A program made the translations under genes and the position numbers. This document shows positions 32,296-41,100 of a DNA stretch of 64,000 nt, one piece after another. The DNA lies in the NCBI GenBank assembly GCA_029974015.1, contig JARKUF010000048.1, positions 62,001-126,000 on the forward strand. Direction: 5' to 3'. The notes below the pieces were generated by a model. The model worked only from the letters and a program-made list of their open reading frames with translations. It was not told the DNA's origin and did no database searches. This stretch comes from Spirochaetota bacterium (lineage in GTDB: Bacteria > Spirochaetota > UBA4802 > JAGODF01). Position 1 is the stretch's first letter; every line of letters begins with the position of its first letter.

Positions 32296-34049
32296 GCGAA
32301 ACCGAGCTCCTTCATCTTCCTCTCAGTGGGCATGCTCATCTCGTCGAGTCCACGAATTCTGTAATAGTCGGCCCTGGCTTTCAAAAAGGCCTTCCGGTCC
32401 AGTGGCGGGACCGTGATCCCGGCGCCGCCGGTGCCCTCCATGGTGAAAAAGCGCTCCGGAAGATCGTCATCTGCGGCCGAGAAGCCGTTGCGGGCGTTCA
32501 TTATCCTTTCCCTGTAGTAGATGCGCTCTCCCGCCCTGAGGAGGTCCTGGGACGAGGCGGGCGTTCCCGTGGCGCCCTGGAAGGCCAGGGCGTATTCCTC
32601 CAGAGTGGCCGCGAAGAAGAGGAACTTGCAAGCCGTGAGGGAATCGATGACGGCGTGCATGTCTTCGGCAATTTTAATGATCCGCGCCTTGCCGCTGAAG
32701 GTGAAGCGGTCCGTGGCTACGGGCTTTCGAAGGATTTCATGGGAGATGGGGTACGCGCGCAGATGGCACCCGCCCCGGGTGGAGGTGGCATAGGCCAGGG
32801 CCATGCCCCGTGCCCCGCGGGGGTCGTAGGCGGGAAGCTCCAATTTTTTCACGGTCATCGAAACATCCGGGCGTCCCGCCAATTCCGCATAACGGTACGA
32901 GCCTGACTTCAGGGCCGCACCGTCCCCCCTCGACGCGGCGATGTCCTCGATGAGGTTTATGATGTCTTCGGGCGAAAGGGTGCGGCCAGTAATCTCCGCG
33001 TGGGCCGCCAGCGTCACGGCGGCGCTGATAGTGTCCATCCCCGCCTCATTGCATATCCTGTTGGCTTCGACGACTGCGCCGATGTCGCGATTGCCCAGGA
33101 GGGCCGTGAAGTGGGACATGGTCTCGTATTCTGGAATTATCTCCCCGGATTTTCCTTTTTTCTTGCAGAGGACATGGCATCCCGCGCAGCCGCTTTTTTT
33201 GGTGCTATACTCCTCTTTGAAGCGGTGGGCGTTTACTGAAGCTGCCGCTTCAAAATATGTGGCCCTGAAGTTGTCAGTGGGAATCATCCGCCTGCTCTGG
33301 ATGAGGTCAAGAAGGGCGCCTGTGCCGAAATTCGAAATCCCCAGCTCTCCCATGAGGGCCGGCGAGGCGGAGGTGAGCCGGATGATCTCCTCCCTGGCCC
33401 GGTCCACCAGAGAGCGGTCGTGGAGGGGTGTTTTGGACGCGCCGGACACCCGGAGGTATTTAAGCTTCTTCGACGCCATCACAAGCCCCAGCCCCCCGCG
33501 GCCCGATGAGAAATGTCCGTCCACCATGATTGACGCGAAGAGAACGCCGTTTTCCGCGGCAGGGCCCACCACAGCCGCGGAGCCGTCAGCGCCGGACGCT
33601 TCAAGGGTCTCGCCGCAGGTTTTCCCGGCAAGATGTTCCGCGTCGCGGAACTCCACCGTCCCTTCGCCGATGACGATACCGCGCCAGGACCCGCATTTGC
33701 CGGTGATGACGATGCCGTCAAGCCCGGTGCGCTTTATCCGGGTGCCAAGCTTCCCGCCCACGGAAGTGTCTCCAACTGTCCCCGTGAGTGGAGAGCGCGA
33801 CATGATAGTCATACGGCCCGATGTCGGGGAGGGAGTATCCACCAGGGGCCCCGTGAAGAAGAGGAGTGGCATCTTCGGATCATCCCAGGGAAGAGTGATA
33901 TGGTCAAAGAGATAATGGCCCGCCAGCCCCTTTCCGCCTATCCAGCGTTCATAGAGCGAACGATGAGGGGCCTCGTAGCGGTACGATTCTTCGGTGAGGT
34001 CTATGTGGAGAATGCATCCGCGCCAGCCGTGCATTGATTGCGGGGTCAT
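32292..34049 (-). CDS. Aldehyde:ferredoxin oxidoreductase family enzyme (tungsten bis-pterin)
   Basis: This cytoplasmic enzyme of 585 residues belongs to the AOR family, which uses a tungsten or molybdenum bis-pterin and one [4Fe-4S] cluster to oxidise aldehydes to acids with ferredoxin. The N-terminal WRGCILHIDLT, YERWIGGKGLAGHYL, LLFFTGPLVDTPSPTSGRM and SRSPLTGTVGDTSVGGKLG are the family's first domain; cluster cysteines are in CAGCHVLC (about residue 290) with a distal Cys in SLTACKF. It lies in an operon with two lipid kinase-like genes upstream (4-bp overlap) and a class II aldolase-like gene downstream (4-bp overlap). The substrate is unknown; context hints at an aldehyde from lipid or sugar-phosphate cleavage. 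Confidence 0.92.
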   Translation of the reverse strand: MTPQSMHGWRGCILHIDLTEESYRYEAPHRSLYERWIGGKGLAGHYLFDHITLPWDDPKMPLLFFTGPLVDTPSPTSGRMTIMSRSPLTGTVGDTSVGGKLGTRIKRTGLDGIVITGKCGSWRGIVIGEGTVEFRDAEHLAGKTCGETLEASGADGSAAVVGPAAENGVLFASIMVDGHFSSGRGGLGLVMASKKLKYLRVSGASKTPLHDRSLVDRAREEIIRLTSASPALMGELGISNFGTGALLDLIQSRRMIPTDNFRATYFEAAASVNAHRFKEEYSTKKSGCAGCHVLCKKKGKSGEIIPEYETMSHFTALLGNRDIGAVVEANRICNEAGMDTISAAVTLAAHAEITGRTLSPEDIINLIEDIAASRGDGAALKSGSYRYAELAGRPDVSMTVKKLELPAYDPRGARGMALAYATSTRGGCHLRAYPISHEILRKPVATDRFTFSGKARIIKIAEDMHAVIDSLTACKFLFFAATLEEYALAFQGATGTPASSQDLLRAGERIYYRERIMNARNGFSAADDDLPERFFTMEGTGGAGITVPPLDRKAFLKARADYYRIRGLDEMSMPTERKMKELGFA

Positions 34050-35002
34050 ACGTATATGAGTTGCACTCCGCTGGCGCCGGTGGAGATATTAAGTTCGTAG
34101 ATGGCGTCGTACATCTCTCCGTCCATGGTGTAGCGGAAGGGGTCCTTCGACTCGATGCGCATTTCCCCGGCCAGGTCGTCAAAATGGTTCGGGTCATCTA
34201 TCTTAACCCCGGATTGGATCCGAAAAATCTGGGTGAGTAAATCGACGGGCGCGAGCGCGGATACGATGAGCTGAAAAGTGCCGGGTTTTTCCAGGGCCCT
34301 GGCCCCGGGGTTGAATCCGAGTCCCACAGTGGGAATGGTGAGGGCGAGGCATCCCAGGACGTTTTTTTTCTTCCAGAGGGAACCGTCTATATGGATTCGC
34401 CCGTTAAAGGGGGCGAAAGCGGCTCTGGCTTCTTGTGATGAGGGGGTGCGGAGGGTGGCGGCCATTTTCGAGAGGACTTCGAAGGCCTTGTGGGGTGTGT
34501 ATTCGCCCATCTTATAGTAGAGGTCCATGTACGTGGTGATGATGCCGCAGCCGAAGATGACGCAGTAGCGGTCTTCTATCTTGATGAGGTCGCGGCGCAG
34601 GAGGACCGGCGTCCTTCCTTTTTTCACGAGGGCCGCGAAGCGTCCAAGGATGTCGGCCCCGTCCCCGGTTAGGCCAATCGACTCTGCGATGGTGTTTATG
34701 TGCCCCGCCTTTAGCAGGAGGACGGGAGGGATTTCTCCGCCCCGGTACACTGTCTTAAACCGCGAAACGACATGGTGGAAGGTCCCATTGCCTCCCGACA
34801 CAAGGAGATATTTTAAATTTTTGGAACGGAACTCTTCGGCAATTTTATAGATATCGTCCACGCTGTTGGATATCCACAATGCCGGGCGGAGCCCCCGGGC
34901 CAACTTTTCCAGACGCGCCGCTACAGCTCCGGCGTCGGAATTATCCGCCGCAGCGGGGTTTATCAGTATGCCGATTTCGCTCTTTTTTCTGATGCCGAAC
35001 AT
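34046..35002 (-). CDS. DAGK/sphingosine kinase-family protein B, with altered nucleotide motif
   Basis: This is a paralogue of the adjacent 35012 gene, in the diacylglycerol kinase catalytic-domain family (YegS/DagK-like), which phosphorylates lipid hydroxyls with ATP. The GGDGT nucleotide motif reads SGGNGTFHHVV, with Asp changed to Asn, and the next conserved loop reads LLKAGHINTIAESIGL instead of GGTMDTISRSIGL. A catalytic change or loss is therefore possible. The C-terminal beta-rich half ends FRYTMDGEMYDA, where the substrate-side DGE/DGD is kept. ATG 35002 lies 5 bp from GGAGG, whereas ATG 35005 is too close to it. The gene overlaps AOR by 4 bp and follows its paralogue by 9 bp. Confidence 0.85.
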   Translation of the reverse strand: MFGIRKKSEIGILINPAAADNSDAGAVAARLEKLARGLRPALWISNSVDDIYKIAEEFRSKNLKYLLVSGGNGTFHHVVSRFKTVYRGGEIPPVLLLKAGHINTIAESIGLTGDGADILGRFAALVKKGRTPVLLRRDLIKIEDRYCVIFGCGIITTYMDLYYKMGEYTPHKAFEVLSKMAATLRTPSSQEARAAFAPFNGRIHIDGSLWKKKNVLGCLALTIPTVGLGFNPGARALEKPGTFQLIVSALAPVDLLTQIFRIQSGVKIDDPNHFDDLAGEMRIESKDPFRYTMDGEMYDAIYELNISTGASGVQLIYV

Positions 35003-35011
35003 CATATCCTC

Positions 35012-35938
35012 CTACACGTATGCCAGGCGCACCCGGGGGCCCGCCTCGACGATGAGCCTGTCCGTCGCCTCGTAGAGGTCTCCGTCCATCATGAATTGGA
35101 ATTGCCGGGGGCCTTTAATTATAAGGTTTGAGGCGATGTCGTCGAAATGGAGAGGATGTATGATGGGTTTGCCCGTTTTAAGCTTCCATACCCTGGCCAC
35201 AAGGTTGATGGGTTTAAGTCCCGTGGCGAGGACATGGAAAGTGTGATCCTTCTCATAAGCGCGATAGAGAATTCGAAACCCGATGCCGACGTTCTCTACC
35301 GTAGCGGCGAGGACGCCTAAAAAATCGTGAAATGGCACCTCCCTACCGTCCACCGTGACCGAGGCATTGAGCCTTTTAAAAAGCCCGCCCTTAGAGGTAA
35401 ATATCCCTTTCATAAGATTTACGGCCGTCACCTTCACGGCTTTCCAGGGGCCCGTGTCGCCGCCGCGGTAATATTCTACCAGAAAGTTTGATGTGATGCC
35501 CAGGCCGAAAAGGAAACCGTATTTGTCGCCAATCTTCATGGTGTCGCGGTGATAGACTGTCACCGGGTTTCCTTCCCTGAGGGAAGCGGTGAGGCGCCTG
35601 AGGATGTCCGGTCCCTTTCCTTTAAGGCCAATAGAGCGGGAGATGGTGTCCATGGTGCCCCCTTTCAGGATTACCAGGGTCGGAAGTTCCGCGTTTCGAT
35701 AGACCTGGATAAACCGCGACAGGACATGGTGCAGGGTACCGTCGCCCCCGCACACCCCGAGATACGAGATGCCCGAGTTCAGGAAATACTCGGCGGCAGT
35801 GTAGACCTCATCAAGGCTCCGGGTGACCCGCACCTCCGCATGGGCTCCTCCGATTTCCTGATAGAGGTCCACGAGTTTGGACTTCATCTTCCTGTTTTTC
35901 TTCGCGTGGGGGTTGATTATGATGCCAATTTTTTCCAT
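35012..35938 (-). CDS. DAGK/sphingosine kinase-family lipid kinase A
   Basis: A 308-residue lipid kinase-like protein: N-terminal IIINPHAKKNRK, the nucleotide-binding CGGDGTLHHVLS around residue 64, LPTLVILKGGTMDTISRSIGL, and the C-terminal FDDIASNLIIKGPRQFQFMMDGDLYEA. The GGDGT is intact, so it should bind ATP and phosphorylate a lipid such as diacylglycerol, a long-chain base or another alcohol; the exact lipid is not inferable. The family usually has an N-x-D/E after the GGT loop, here replaced by GGTMDT. It is the first gene of a four-gene operon with its paralogue, AOR and a double aldolase. Confidence 0.88.
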   Translation of the reverse strand: MEKIGIIINPHAKKNRKMKSKLVDLYQEIGGAHAEVRVTRSLDEVYTAAEYFLNSGISYLGVCGGDGTLHHVLSRFIQVYRNAELPTLVILKGGTMDTISRSIGLKGKGPDILRRLTASLREGNPVTVYHRDTMKIGDKYGFLFGLGITSNFLVEYYRGGDTGPWKAVKVTAVNLMKGIFTSKGGLFKRLNASVTVDGREVPFHDFLGVLAATVENVGIGFRILYRAYEKDHTFHVLATGLKPINLVARVWKLKTGKPIIHPLHFDDIASNLIIKGPRQFQFMMDGDLYEATDRLIVEAGPRVRLAYV

Positions 35939-36112
35939 TGGAGTTCCATTTTGAGAATGCCCTGCTCATGGTAGCGGATTGACTTCAACTGTGGAGCTGG
36001 CAGGCGGCTTTTGTAAAGCACTTTCCTGCTTTACCTCACATGGCTGCCCGGGACAGGGGAACGGATTGTAGAGGGGCAAATCTTCTAAAAACTGCTGGAA
36101 AACGGATTGTCC

Positions 36113-36141
36113 TTGACAAATACAGAAAAAAGTGATCAAAG
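36113..36141 (+). promoter_or_regulatory. Candidate promoter of phosphatase gene B
   Basis: TTGACA (36113-36118), 17 bp, TCAAAG (36136-36141). It lies 20 bp upstream of palindromic element copy 6, which would then be in the 5' UTR. The rest of the 315-bp gap 35939-36253 shows nothing else. Confidence 0.4.
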
Positions 36142-36161
36142 AAGTGTTTCTAAAATGTTTG

Positions 36162-36252
36162 AGAACCTTTAAAAATTAAGTTTTTAAGGCACCCTTAAAT
36201 TATGACTGCTGGCATACTCAGGACGGGAAAACCTGATTATTAGAGATTGCCG
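36162..36252. repeat. Dispersed palindromic element, copy 6
   Basis: Left end AGAACCTTTAAAAATTAAG and right end CTGATTATTAGAGATTGCC. The right half of the central hairpin (GGGAAAACCTGATT) is present and the left half is lost. The element ends one base before the bases GT-less start region of the next gene, whose ATG is at 36254, so it supplies the ribosome-binding region. Confidence 0.8.
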
Positions 36253-36253
36253 T

Positions 36254-38410
36254 ATGATAAAAAATGAAAATAAGCGCGCCATTTTCCTTAAAAGGTTCTT
36301 CCTGGTGGCCCTGAGCCTGGCGGCGGCCGTCCTGAGCGCATGCAGGGGGGCCCCTCCGCCTCCCCGCGCGGAAGGGGGACAGATCAATCTCGAAAACTGG
36401 GATTTTTCCGCCCGGGGCTCCATCGCCCTCGATGGAAACTGGGACTTTTTCTGGAACAGGCTCATACCGCCCGAAGAGTTTACCGCTAAAGCGCCCCCGG
36501 CTCCGGACGCTTTGGTTTCAGTCCCCGGGCTATGGAACGGCTTGATGGTTGGCGGCAAGGCCCTGGAGGGAAAAGGATGCGCAACGTATCGCCTGAGAGT
36601 CAAAGTGTCCGGGCGCGCCGGGGCACTGGGGCTTAAGATGCTCGATGCCGCCACTTCGTACCGGCTCTGGGTTAATGGCATAGAAATTGCGTCCAACGGC
36701 GCCGTGTCCTGCTCTCCCGGGGAGGCGCGGCCCCGGTATCTACCCATGTCGGTCCCCCTGCCGGAAAATGTCCTGGCCCGGGAGGGAGGTGCAGGGGACC
36801 TTGATTTCGTCGTACAAGTGTCGAATTATCGCCACAGGAAGGGCGGACTCTGGGAAAGCCTCCGGATTGGGCTGTATCGCGATATTCTGGAGATGCGCGA
36901 ACGCGGCCTGGCGCTGACTTTCTTTCTCACAGGCGTCATCATTATCATGGGGCTTTACCATCTGGGTCTTTTTATCCTGCGGCGGAAAGAGAAGGCCACG
37001 TTTTATTTCACGCTCCTGGCCCTTTTTATGGGCATACGGGCTATGGTCATCAACGACCGCATCTTTCTCCACTGGTTCCCCGGGTTTCCCTGGGGCATTC
37101 TGGTTTCCCTGGAATATATCACCGCGTACTGCAATATCGTCCTCATCGCCCTCTTCTTAGGGGCCCTGTACAGGGTGGAGCTCGGAAGGCCTTTAATGAA
37201 AGTTGTTATAGGCCTCGGGATGGCTTTCGGTATTGTATTCGCGCTATTCGATATAGGCGTCTACAGCATGTTCAAGCCTGCTTACGATTTGTACGTGCTT
37301 CTGGGTGGAGGTTACGCGATCTACTGTCTTATCATGGCCACACTGCACAGGCGCGGCGGGGCCTGGCTTGCCCTGGGAGGCATGCTGGCGCTTTATCTTA
37401 CCGGGATCAACGATGTGCTGTATAACGCCCAGGTGATCAATACGACCAACCTGGCGCCGCTTGGACTTTTCATCTACATTCTTTCACAATCGTATCTTCT
37501 CGCGCAGCGTTTTGCCCGCGCCATGAAGTCCGTGGAAAACCTTAGCGGAGAGCTCTCGGACCTTAACCGCAATCTCGAAGTCAAAGTCCTCGAACGGACC
37601 GAAGAACTGCAGGCGGCTTTCGAGGAGATGGAGGCGATGAACGACCGGCTAGTGGAAACCCAGAATATTATACTCACGGAACTGGAAATTGCGCGAAGAA
37701 TCCAGCGGCAGCTCATACCGCAGGCCGTCCCTGAGCACTTCCGGGTGTGCGCCCACTATCTTCCCATGGAGCATGTTGGAGGGGACTTTTTCGATTATAT
37801 TTATTTCAGGGAGCGCGATTGCCTGGGCATCTTTCTAAGCGATGTGTCGGGGCACGGAGTCCCCGCGGCGCTCATCACATCGATGATGAAAAGTTTTCTG
37901 CTCCAGGCGGGCCCCCGGAAAGAAAGCCCCGCACAGCTCCTCGGCTACCTCAATGAAAGCATCATGGCCTATACGGGAGGGAACTTCATCACGGCCTTTT
38001 ATTGTATATATAATAAGAAGACAAAAAAACTGGTGTATTCCAATGCGGGGCACAACCCGCCGATCCTGGTGGAAGACGGTGCTGTGGTCCACCTCGACAG
38101 GGTGAAGAGCGTGCCCCTGGGAATCATGGATGCCGCGGAGCTGGAGCGCCGGGGAAAAGCTTTCGGCGAATACGAAATGCATGTAGGCGGCGGAGGAAGG
38201 CTCTTCCTTTACACGGACGGCCTTTCGGATGTGCAGAAATACGATGATTCCTCCTGTTATTTCGGCGAAGAGGCAATGCTAGATTTCATCACCGGGAACG
38301 CGCATCTACACCCTTCAGCGTTCATCTCCGATCTCATGCGGGAGATACGCGTCTTTCAGGGTCGGGATTTCTTCCAGGACGATATCTGCGTCATTTGCCT
38401 CGACCTGTGA
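36254..38410 (+). CDS. 7TMR-DISM sensor with SpoIIE-type PP2C phosphatase (B)
   Basis: A signal sequence with a lipobox-like LSAC, an extracellular galactose-binding-like beta domain (about residues 40-215, YRLWVNGIEIASNG), seven transmembrane helices (about 220-430), a coiled coil (about 430-480) and a SpoIIE phosphatase (about 490-718). The phosphatase motifs VGGDFFDYI, LSDVSGHGVPAALI, NAGHNPPIL, YTDGLSDVQ and QDDICVI are complete, so it should be active. No conventional ribosome-binding site is visible: the bases before the ATG belong to the end of a dispersed palindromic element. It resembles phosphatase A (24277) in layout. A transcription unit of its own, or joint with the PfkB gene 61 bp downstream. 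Confidence 0.92.
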   Translation: MIKNENKRAIFLKRFFLVALSLAAAVLSACRGAPPPPRAEGGQINLENWDFSARGSIALDGNWDFFWNRLIPPEEFTAKAPPAPDALVSVPGLWNGLMVGGKALEGKGCATYRLRVKVSGRAGALGLKMLDAATSYRLWVNGIEIASNGAVSCSPGEARPRYLPMSVPLPENVLAREGGAGDLDFVVQVSNYRHRKGGLWESLRIGLYRDILEMRERGLALTFFLTGVIIIMGLYHLGLFILRRKEKATFYFTLLALFMGIRAMVINDRIFLHWFPGFPWGILVSLEYITAYCNIVLIALFLGALYRVELGRPLMKVVIGLGMAFGIVFALFDIGVYSMFKPAYDLYVLLGGGYAIYCLIMATLHRRGGAWLALGGMLALYLTGINDVLYNAQVINTTNLAPLGLFIYILSQSYLLAQRFARAMKSVENLSGELSDLNRNLEVKVLERTEELQAAFEEMEAMNDRLVETQNIILTELEIARRIQRQLIPQAVPEHFRVCAHYLPMEHVGGDFFDYIYFRERDCLGIFLSDVSGHGVPAALITSMMKSFLLQAGPRKESPAQLLGYLNESIMAYTGGNFITAFYCIYNKKTKKLVYSNAGHNPPILVEDGAVVHLDRVKSVPLGIMDAAELERRGKAFGEYEMHVGGGGRLFLYTDGLSDVQKYDDSSCYFGEEAMLDFITGNAHLHPSAFISDLMREIRVFQGRDFFQDDICVICLDL

Positions 38411-38471
38411 TAATGCAAATATCCGTTATGCGAAATATACTTGATATGTTGAACGGAATTGAGGGTCCGCC

Positions 38472-39383
38472 ATGGGCTTGATTCTGGGGATTGGCGGCGT
38501 TACGGTGGACCGCGTTTTTCATCTGTCGCGAATGCCCGGGTGGGGCGGCGTCGAACACGCAGACGAGTATGAAGTACGAAGGGGGGGCATGGTCGCCACG
38601 GCGATGGCGTCGGCGGCGCGACTGGGAGGAGATGCGGAATTCATCGGAGGCATAGGCGATGATGAGGCCGGGGGCTTTGTCCGCCGCTCCCTTCGGCGCG
38701 AAGGGGTGAAGGACGGTAGGATGAGGGTAATTTCCGGCGGGCGTACAGCCCAGTCCATCGTCCTCGTGAACCGGAACACCGGTGAGCGGACTATTATCCA
38801 CCACCGCGGCGTGCAGGAAGGAAGCTTCCTGGGTGATGGCGAGATTGATATTTCCGGGGCGGATTTCCTGCACCTCGACGGATACTGGTTCGATACCGCC
38901 CTCGCCGCGGCGCGGCGGGCGAAGGCCGGAGGGACCGCTGTCATCATCGATCCGAGCAGAAGTATCTCCCGCGAGAAAGGAATGGCCCTCTTTCCGCTGG
39001 CGGACTTTATCATCCCGTCGAAAAAATTCGCTTCGCAATGGACGGGGGAGGATGACCCGGCGGCTGCAGCGCATAAGCTTTTCATGGAAGATACGCGGGC
39101 CGTGATAATAACCTCAGGCGAAACCGGGTGTCATGTGTTCGACGGGAAGAGGATGCATCATGTGCCCGCATTTCCCGTGGACGCGGTGGATACCACGGGG
39201 GCCGGAGACGCATTCCATGGCGGATTTATTTATGCTCTCTCCGTTGGGAAGGGGATCCACGCCGCTGCCGTCTATGCGTCCGCCGTCGCCGCCCTCAAGT
39301 GCGCGCGCACAGGCTGCCGGGGGGAGCTTCCCGGCAGGGATGAGGTGGAGCGCTTCATGGCGTCCCATGAAGATCTGAGGTAA
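38472..39383 (+). CDS. PfkB-family carbohydrate kinase
   Basis: This 303-residue soluble kinase of the ribokinase/PfkB family phosphorylates a sugar, nucleoside or related alcohol with ATP. The N-terminal GGVTVDRVFHLSRMP and RRGGMVATAMASAARLGGDAEF form the substrate side, with the usual GGNxxN replaced by GGMVATA. The C-terminal signature DTTGAGDAFHGGFIYAL contains the catalytic Asp and the anion hole. A GAGGG ribosome-binding site lies 6 bp upstream. It follows phosphatase B on the same strand by 61 bp. Substrate cannot be assigned; the loss of GGN argues against simple ribokinase or fructokinase. Confidence 0.9.
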   Translation: MGLILGIGGVTVDRVFHLSRMPGWGGVEHADEYEVRRGGMVATAMASAARLGGDAEFIGGIGDDEAGGFVRRSLRREGVKDGRMRVISGGRTAQSIVLVNRNTGERTIIHHRGVQEGSFLGDGEIDISGADFLHLDGYWFDTALAAARRAKAGGTAVIIDPSRSISREKGMALFPLADFIIPSKKFASQWTGEDDPAAAAHKLFMEDTRAVIITSGETGCHVFDGKRMHHVPAFPVDAVDTTGAGDAFHGGFIYALSVGKGIHAAAVYASAVAALKCARTGCRGELPGRDEVERFMASHEDLR

Positions 39384-39457
39384 TCTCGGGTTCAGGGGTA
39401 TCGGCCCGATGTGGTTTTCGGGGGTTGGGAGGCGGCGGGAAGGCGGTGCTTTTGGGG

Positions 39458-39910
39458 TTAATCCGGTGGGGGTGCGAGGAGGGTTTCCGGTAATCCCCAG
39501 TAAATAATCCAACAAACGACATCATCTATACAATATTGTGTAAATGCATAATTCCGATAAAGATAGTTATCGGGATTTGCGGCCACTTTCTCCAGAATCT
39601 CGTCCAGATAATTTATTACCGCAAAAGCGATGAGGTGGGAAATCGACATCTTGCAAAACTTACGCATGTCGTCGAAAAACTCATACTCATCGCCTCTCAT
39701 CAACACATGAATCCTGCGCCACCGGGAGTCCTTGCGCCTTTCCTGATATTTCACCCTTCTCCAACGGGAAGGCCCCTTCGGCATGGCTTGTGAAGCGTAC
39801 TTAATGAGGCAGGAAATTAGGCAGCGCCTCGGCAGCCCCGTGCTTATGGAGGCTTCTTCGAGTTTTTTAAGGATATCGTCGTGGATGCAGATTGTCGTAT
39901 CAATAAACAT
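39458..39910 (-). CDS. Single-chain double ribbon-helix-helix protein, paralogue B
   Basis: This is a paralogue of the 19462 gene. Module 1: DTTICIHDDILKKLEEAS...PRRCLISCLIKY; module 2: RIHVLMRGDEYEFFDDMRK...SISHLIAFAVINYL. Each is strand-helix-helix as in Arc/MetJ/CopG repressors. The C-terminal tail again has NYLYRNYA and CWIIYWGLP, then a proline end. The length is 150 residues, and the ATG has GAGGT 7 bp upstream. A linker of basic residues (SRWRRVKYQERRKDSRWRR) joins the modules and may contact DNA. It stands alone between a PfkB gene and an Fe-S protein gene. Role and target unknown. Confidence 0.75.
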   Translation of the reverse strand: MFIDTTICIHDDILKKLEEASISTGLPRRCLISCLIKYASQAMPKGPSRWRRVKYQERRKDSRWRRIHVLMRGDEYEFFDDMRKFCKMSISHLIAFAVINYLDEILEKVAANPDNYLYRNYAFTQYCIDDVVCWIIYWGLPETLLAPPPD

Positions 39911-40017
39911 GACTTTACCTCAGCTTAACAGGTCGCTGTTTATTAATACGTATTTGCTTGGCCCCGATTAAAAAATATTTCTCCGGGAGCGGGATGTTTT
40001 CGGCCCCGTAGGACTCT

Positions 40018-41100
40018 TCACTTTTGCATTATCTTCATGAAGTCGTCGAGGCGGCCCTTTTCACTCACGGCTTTGATCCCCATCTCGGCGATGCTTTGAG
40101 GTGTCATGGGAATCTCCTTTCTTTCAACGAGCGACAGGGCGGCGGCGGGGCAGGCGGTTACGCAGAGGCCACAGCCGATGCATTTCTCTGTGTCGACGGA
40201 GGCAGTACTGCCGTTCATTACAATGGCCTTCACGGGACAGCGTTCTTCGGCGCAGACACCGCAGCCGGTACATGCTTCGCCGTCCACCTGTGCTTCGAAG
40301 CTGCTTGGCTCGAAGGCGTGGGGATGGTTGAGTTCCGTACGTCCCCTGAGGACGGTGCAGCAGCAGGGACAGCAGTTACAGATAACCGCGGCGCGGTCCT
40401 GGCTGTTGTTGCTTGTGTGCACCAGCCCCGCCTCGTCGCTCCGGCGAAGGGCGTCTATTGCATCCTCTCTGCTGGCTTTTCGTGCATGGCCCCGTTCCAC
40501 AAGAAATTCCGCCGCGCCGTCAAATATGAGGCACACGTCCTTCGGCCTGTCGCACTTCGCTACGCTAACGCGGCATGCGCAATTTGCAAGGGCAATATAG
40601 CTCGAGTTCTCGATGAGGCGTTTCACCTCTTCAAAGGGGTGGACCCTGGTTTTCACCGAAATCGATTTCTCCACAGCGACGACGCGCATGAGGGGCGTGG
40701 GGTTTCCGCTGAAGGAGGCGCCGAGGGCTTCGCTGTGATATTTTTCCCAGAGCTTCCCGAGCTTTTCGTGCATAGGCGTGCCTCCCCCTTTCATGAAGGG
40801 AAACTCGAAGAGACCGGGAATGACAGGGACAAGGCCGTATTGGTTTTCACCGTCTTTTTTCTTGGCATATATGATCGCTTTGTCGGCCATCCCTTCCAGA
40901 AGGGTCCTTGCTGTTTCCTCCGGCAGCGCCGCCTCTTTTGCTATGGCGGAAAGCGGCAGGGCTTTGAAGCTCATGGCGAGGGCGATGCGGGCCTCCTCGG
41001 GCGTGAAGAGGGTCTTCAATATTTCAATGAACGTATCCGACTTCGGCGCGGTCGAGGGGTGGGCGTCGAGCATTTTTTGAAGTTTTTCGTAATTATCCAA
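40018..41100 (-). CDS. Iron-sulfur protein with N-terminal winged-helix-like domain and 2x[4Fe-4S] ferredoxin domain
   Basis: The first 85 residues look like a winged helix (LSAIAKEAALPEETARTLLEGMADKAIIY). The middle (about 165-240) has a Cys cluster ANCACRVSVAKCDRPKDVC, then CNCCPCCC near residue 240, an arrangement that could bind one or more metal centres. The C-terminal part carries two ferredoxin motifs, CTGCGVCAEERCP and CIGCGLCVTACP. I recognise similar 4Fe-4S proteins in anaerobes but no proven function; a redox-sensing or electron-transfer role is inferred. The start is TTG 41100, supported by AAGGAG 6 bp upstream. It is monocistronic and divergent from the Fic gene. Confidence 0.82.
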   Translation of the reverse strand: MDNYEKLQKMLDAHPSTAPKSDTFIEILKTLFTPEEARIALAMSFKALPLSAIAKEAALPEETARTLLEGMADKAIIYAKKKDGENQYGLVPVIPGLFEFPFMKGGGTPMHEKLGKLWEKYHSEALGASFSGNPTPLMRVVAVEKSISVKTRVHPFEEVKRLIENSSYIALANCACRVSVAKCDRPKDVCLIFDGAAEFLVERGHARKASREDAIDALRRSDEAGLVHTSNNSQDRAAVICNCCPCCCTVLRGRTELNHPHAFEPSSFEAQVDGEACTGCGVCAEERCPVKAIVMNGSTASVDTEKCIGCGLCVTACPAAALSLVERKEIPMTPQSIAEMGIKAVSEKGRLDDFMKIMQK

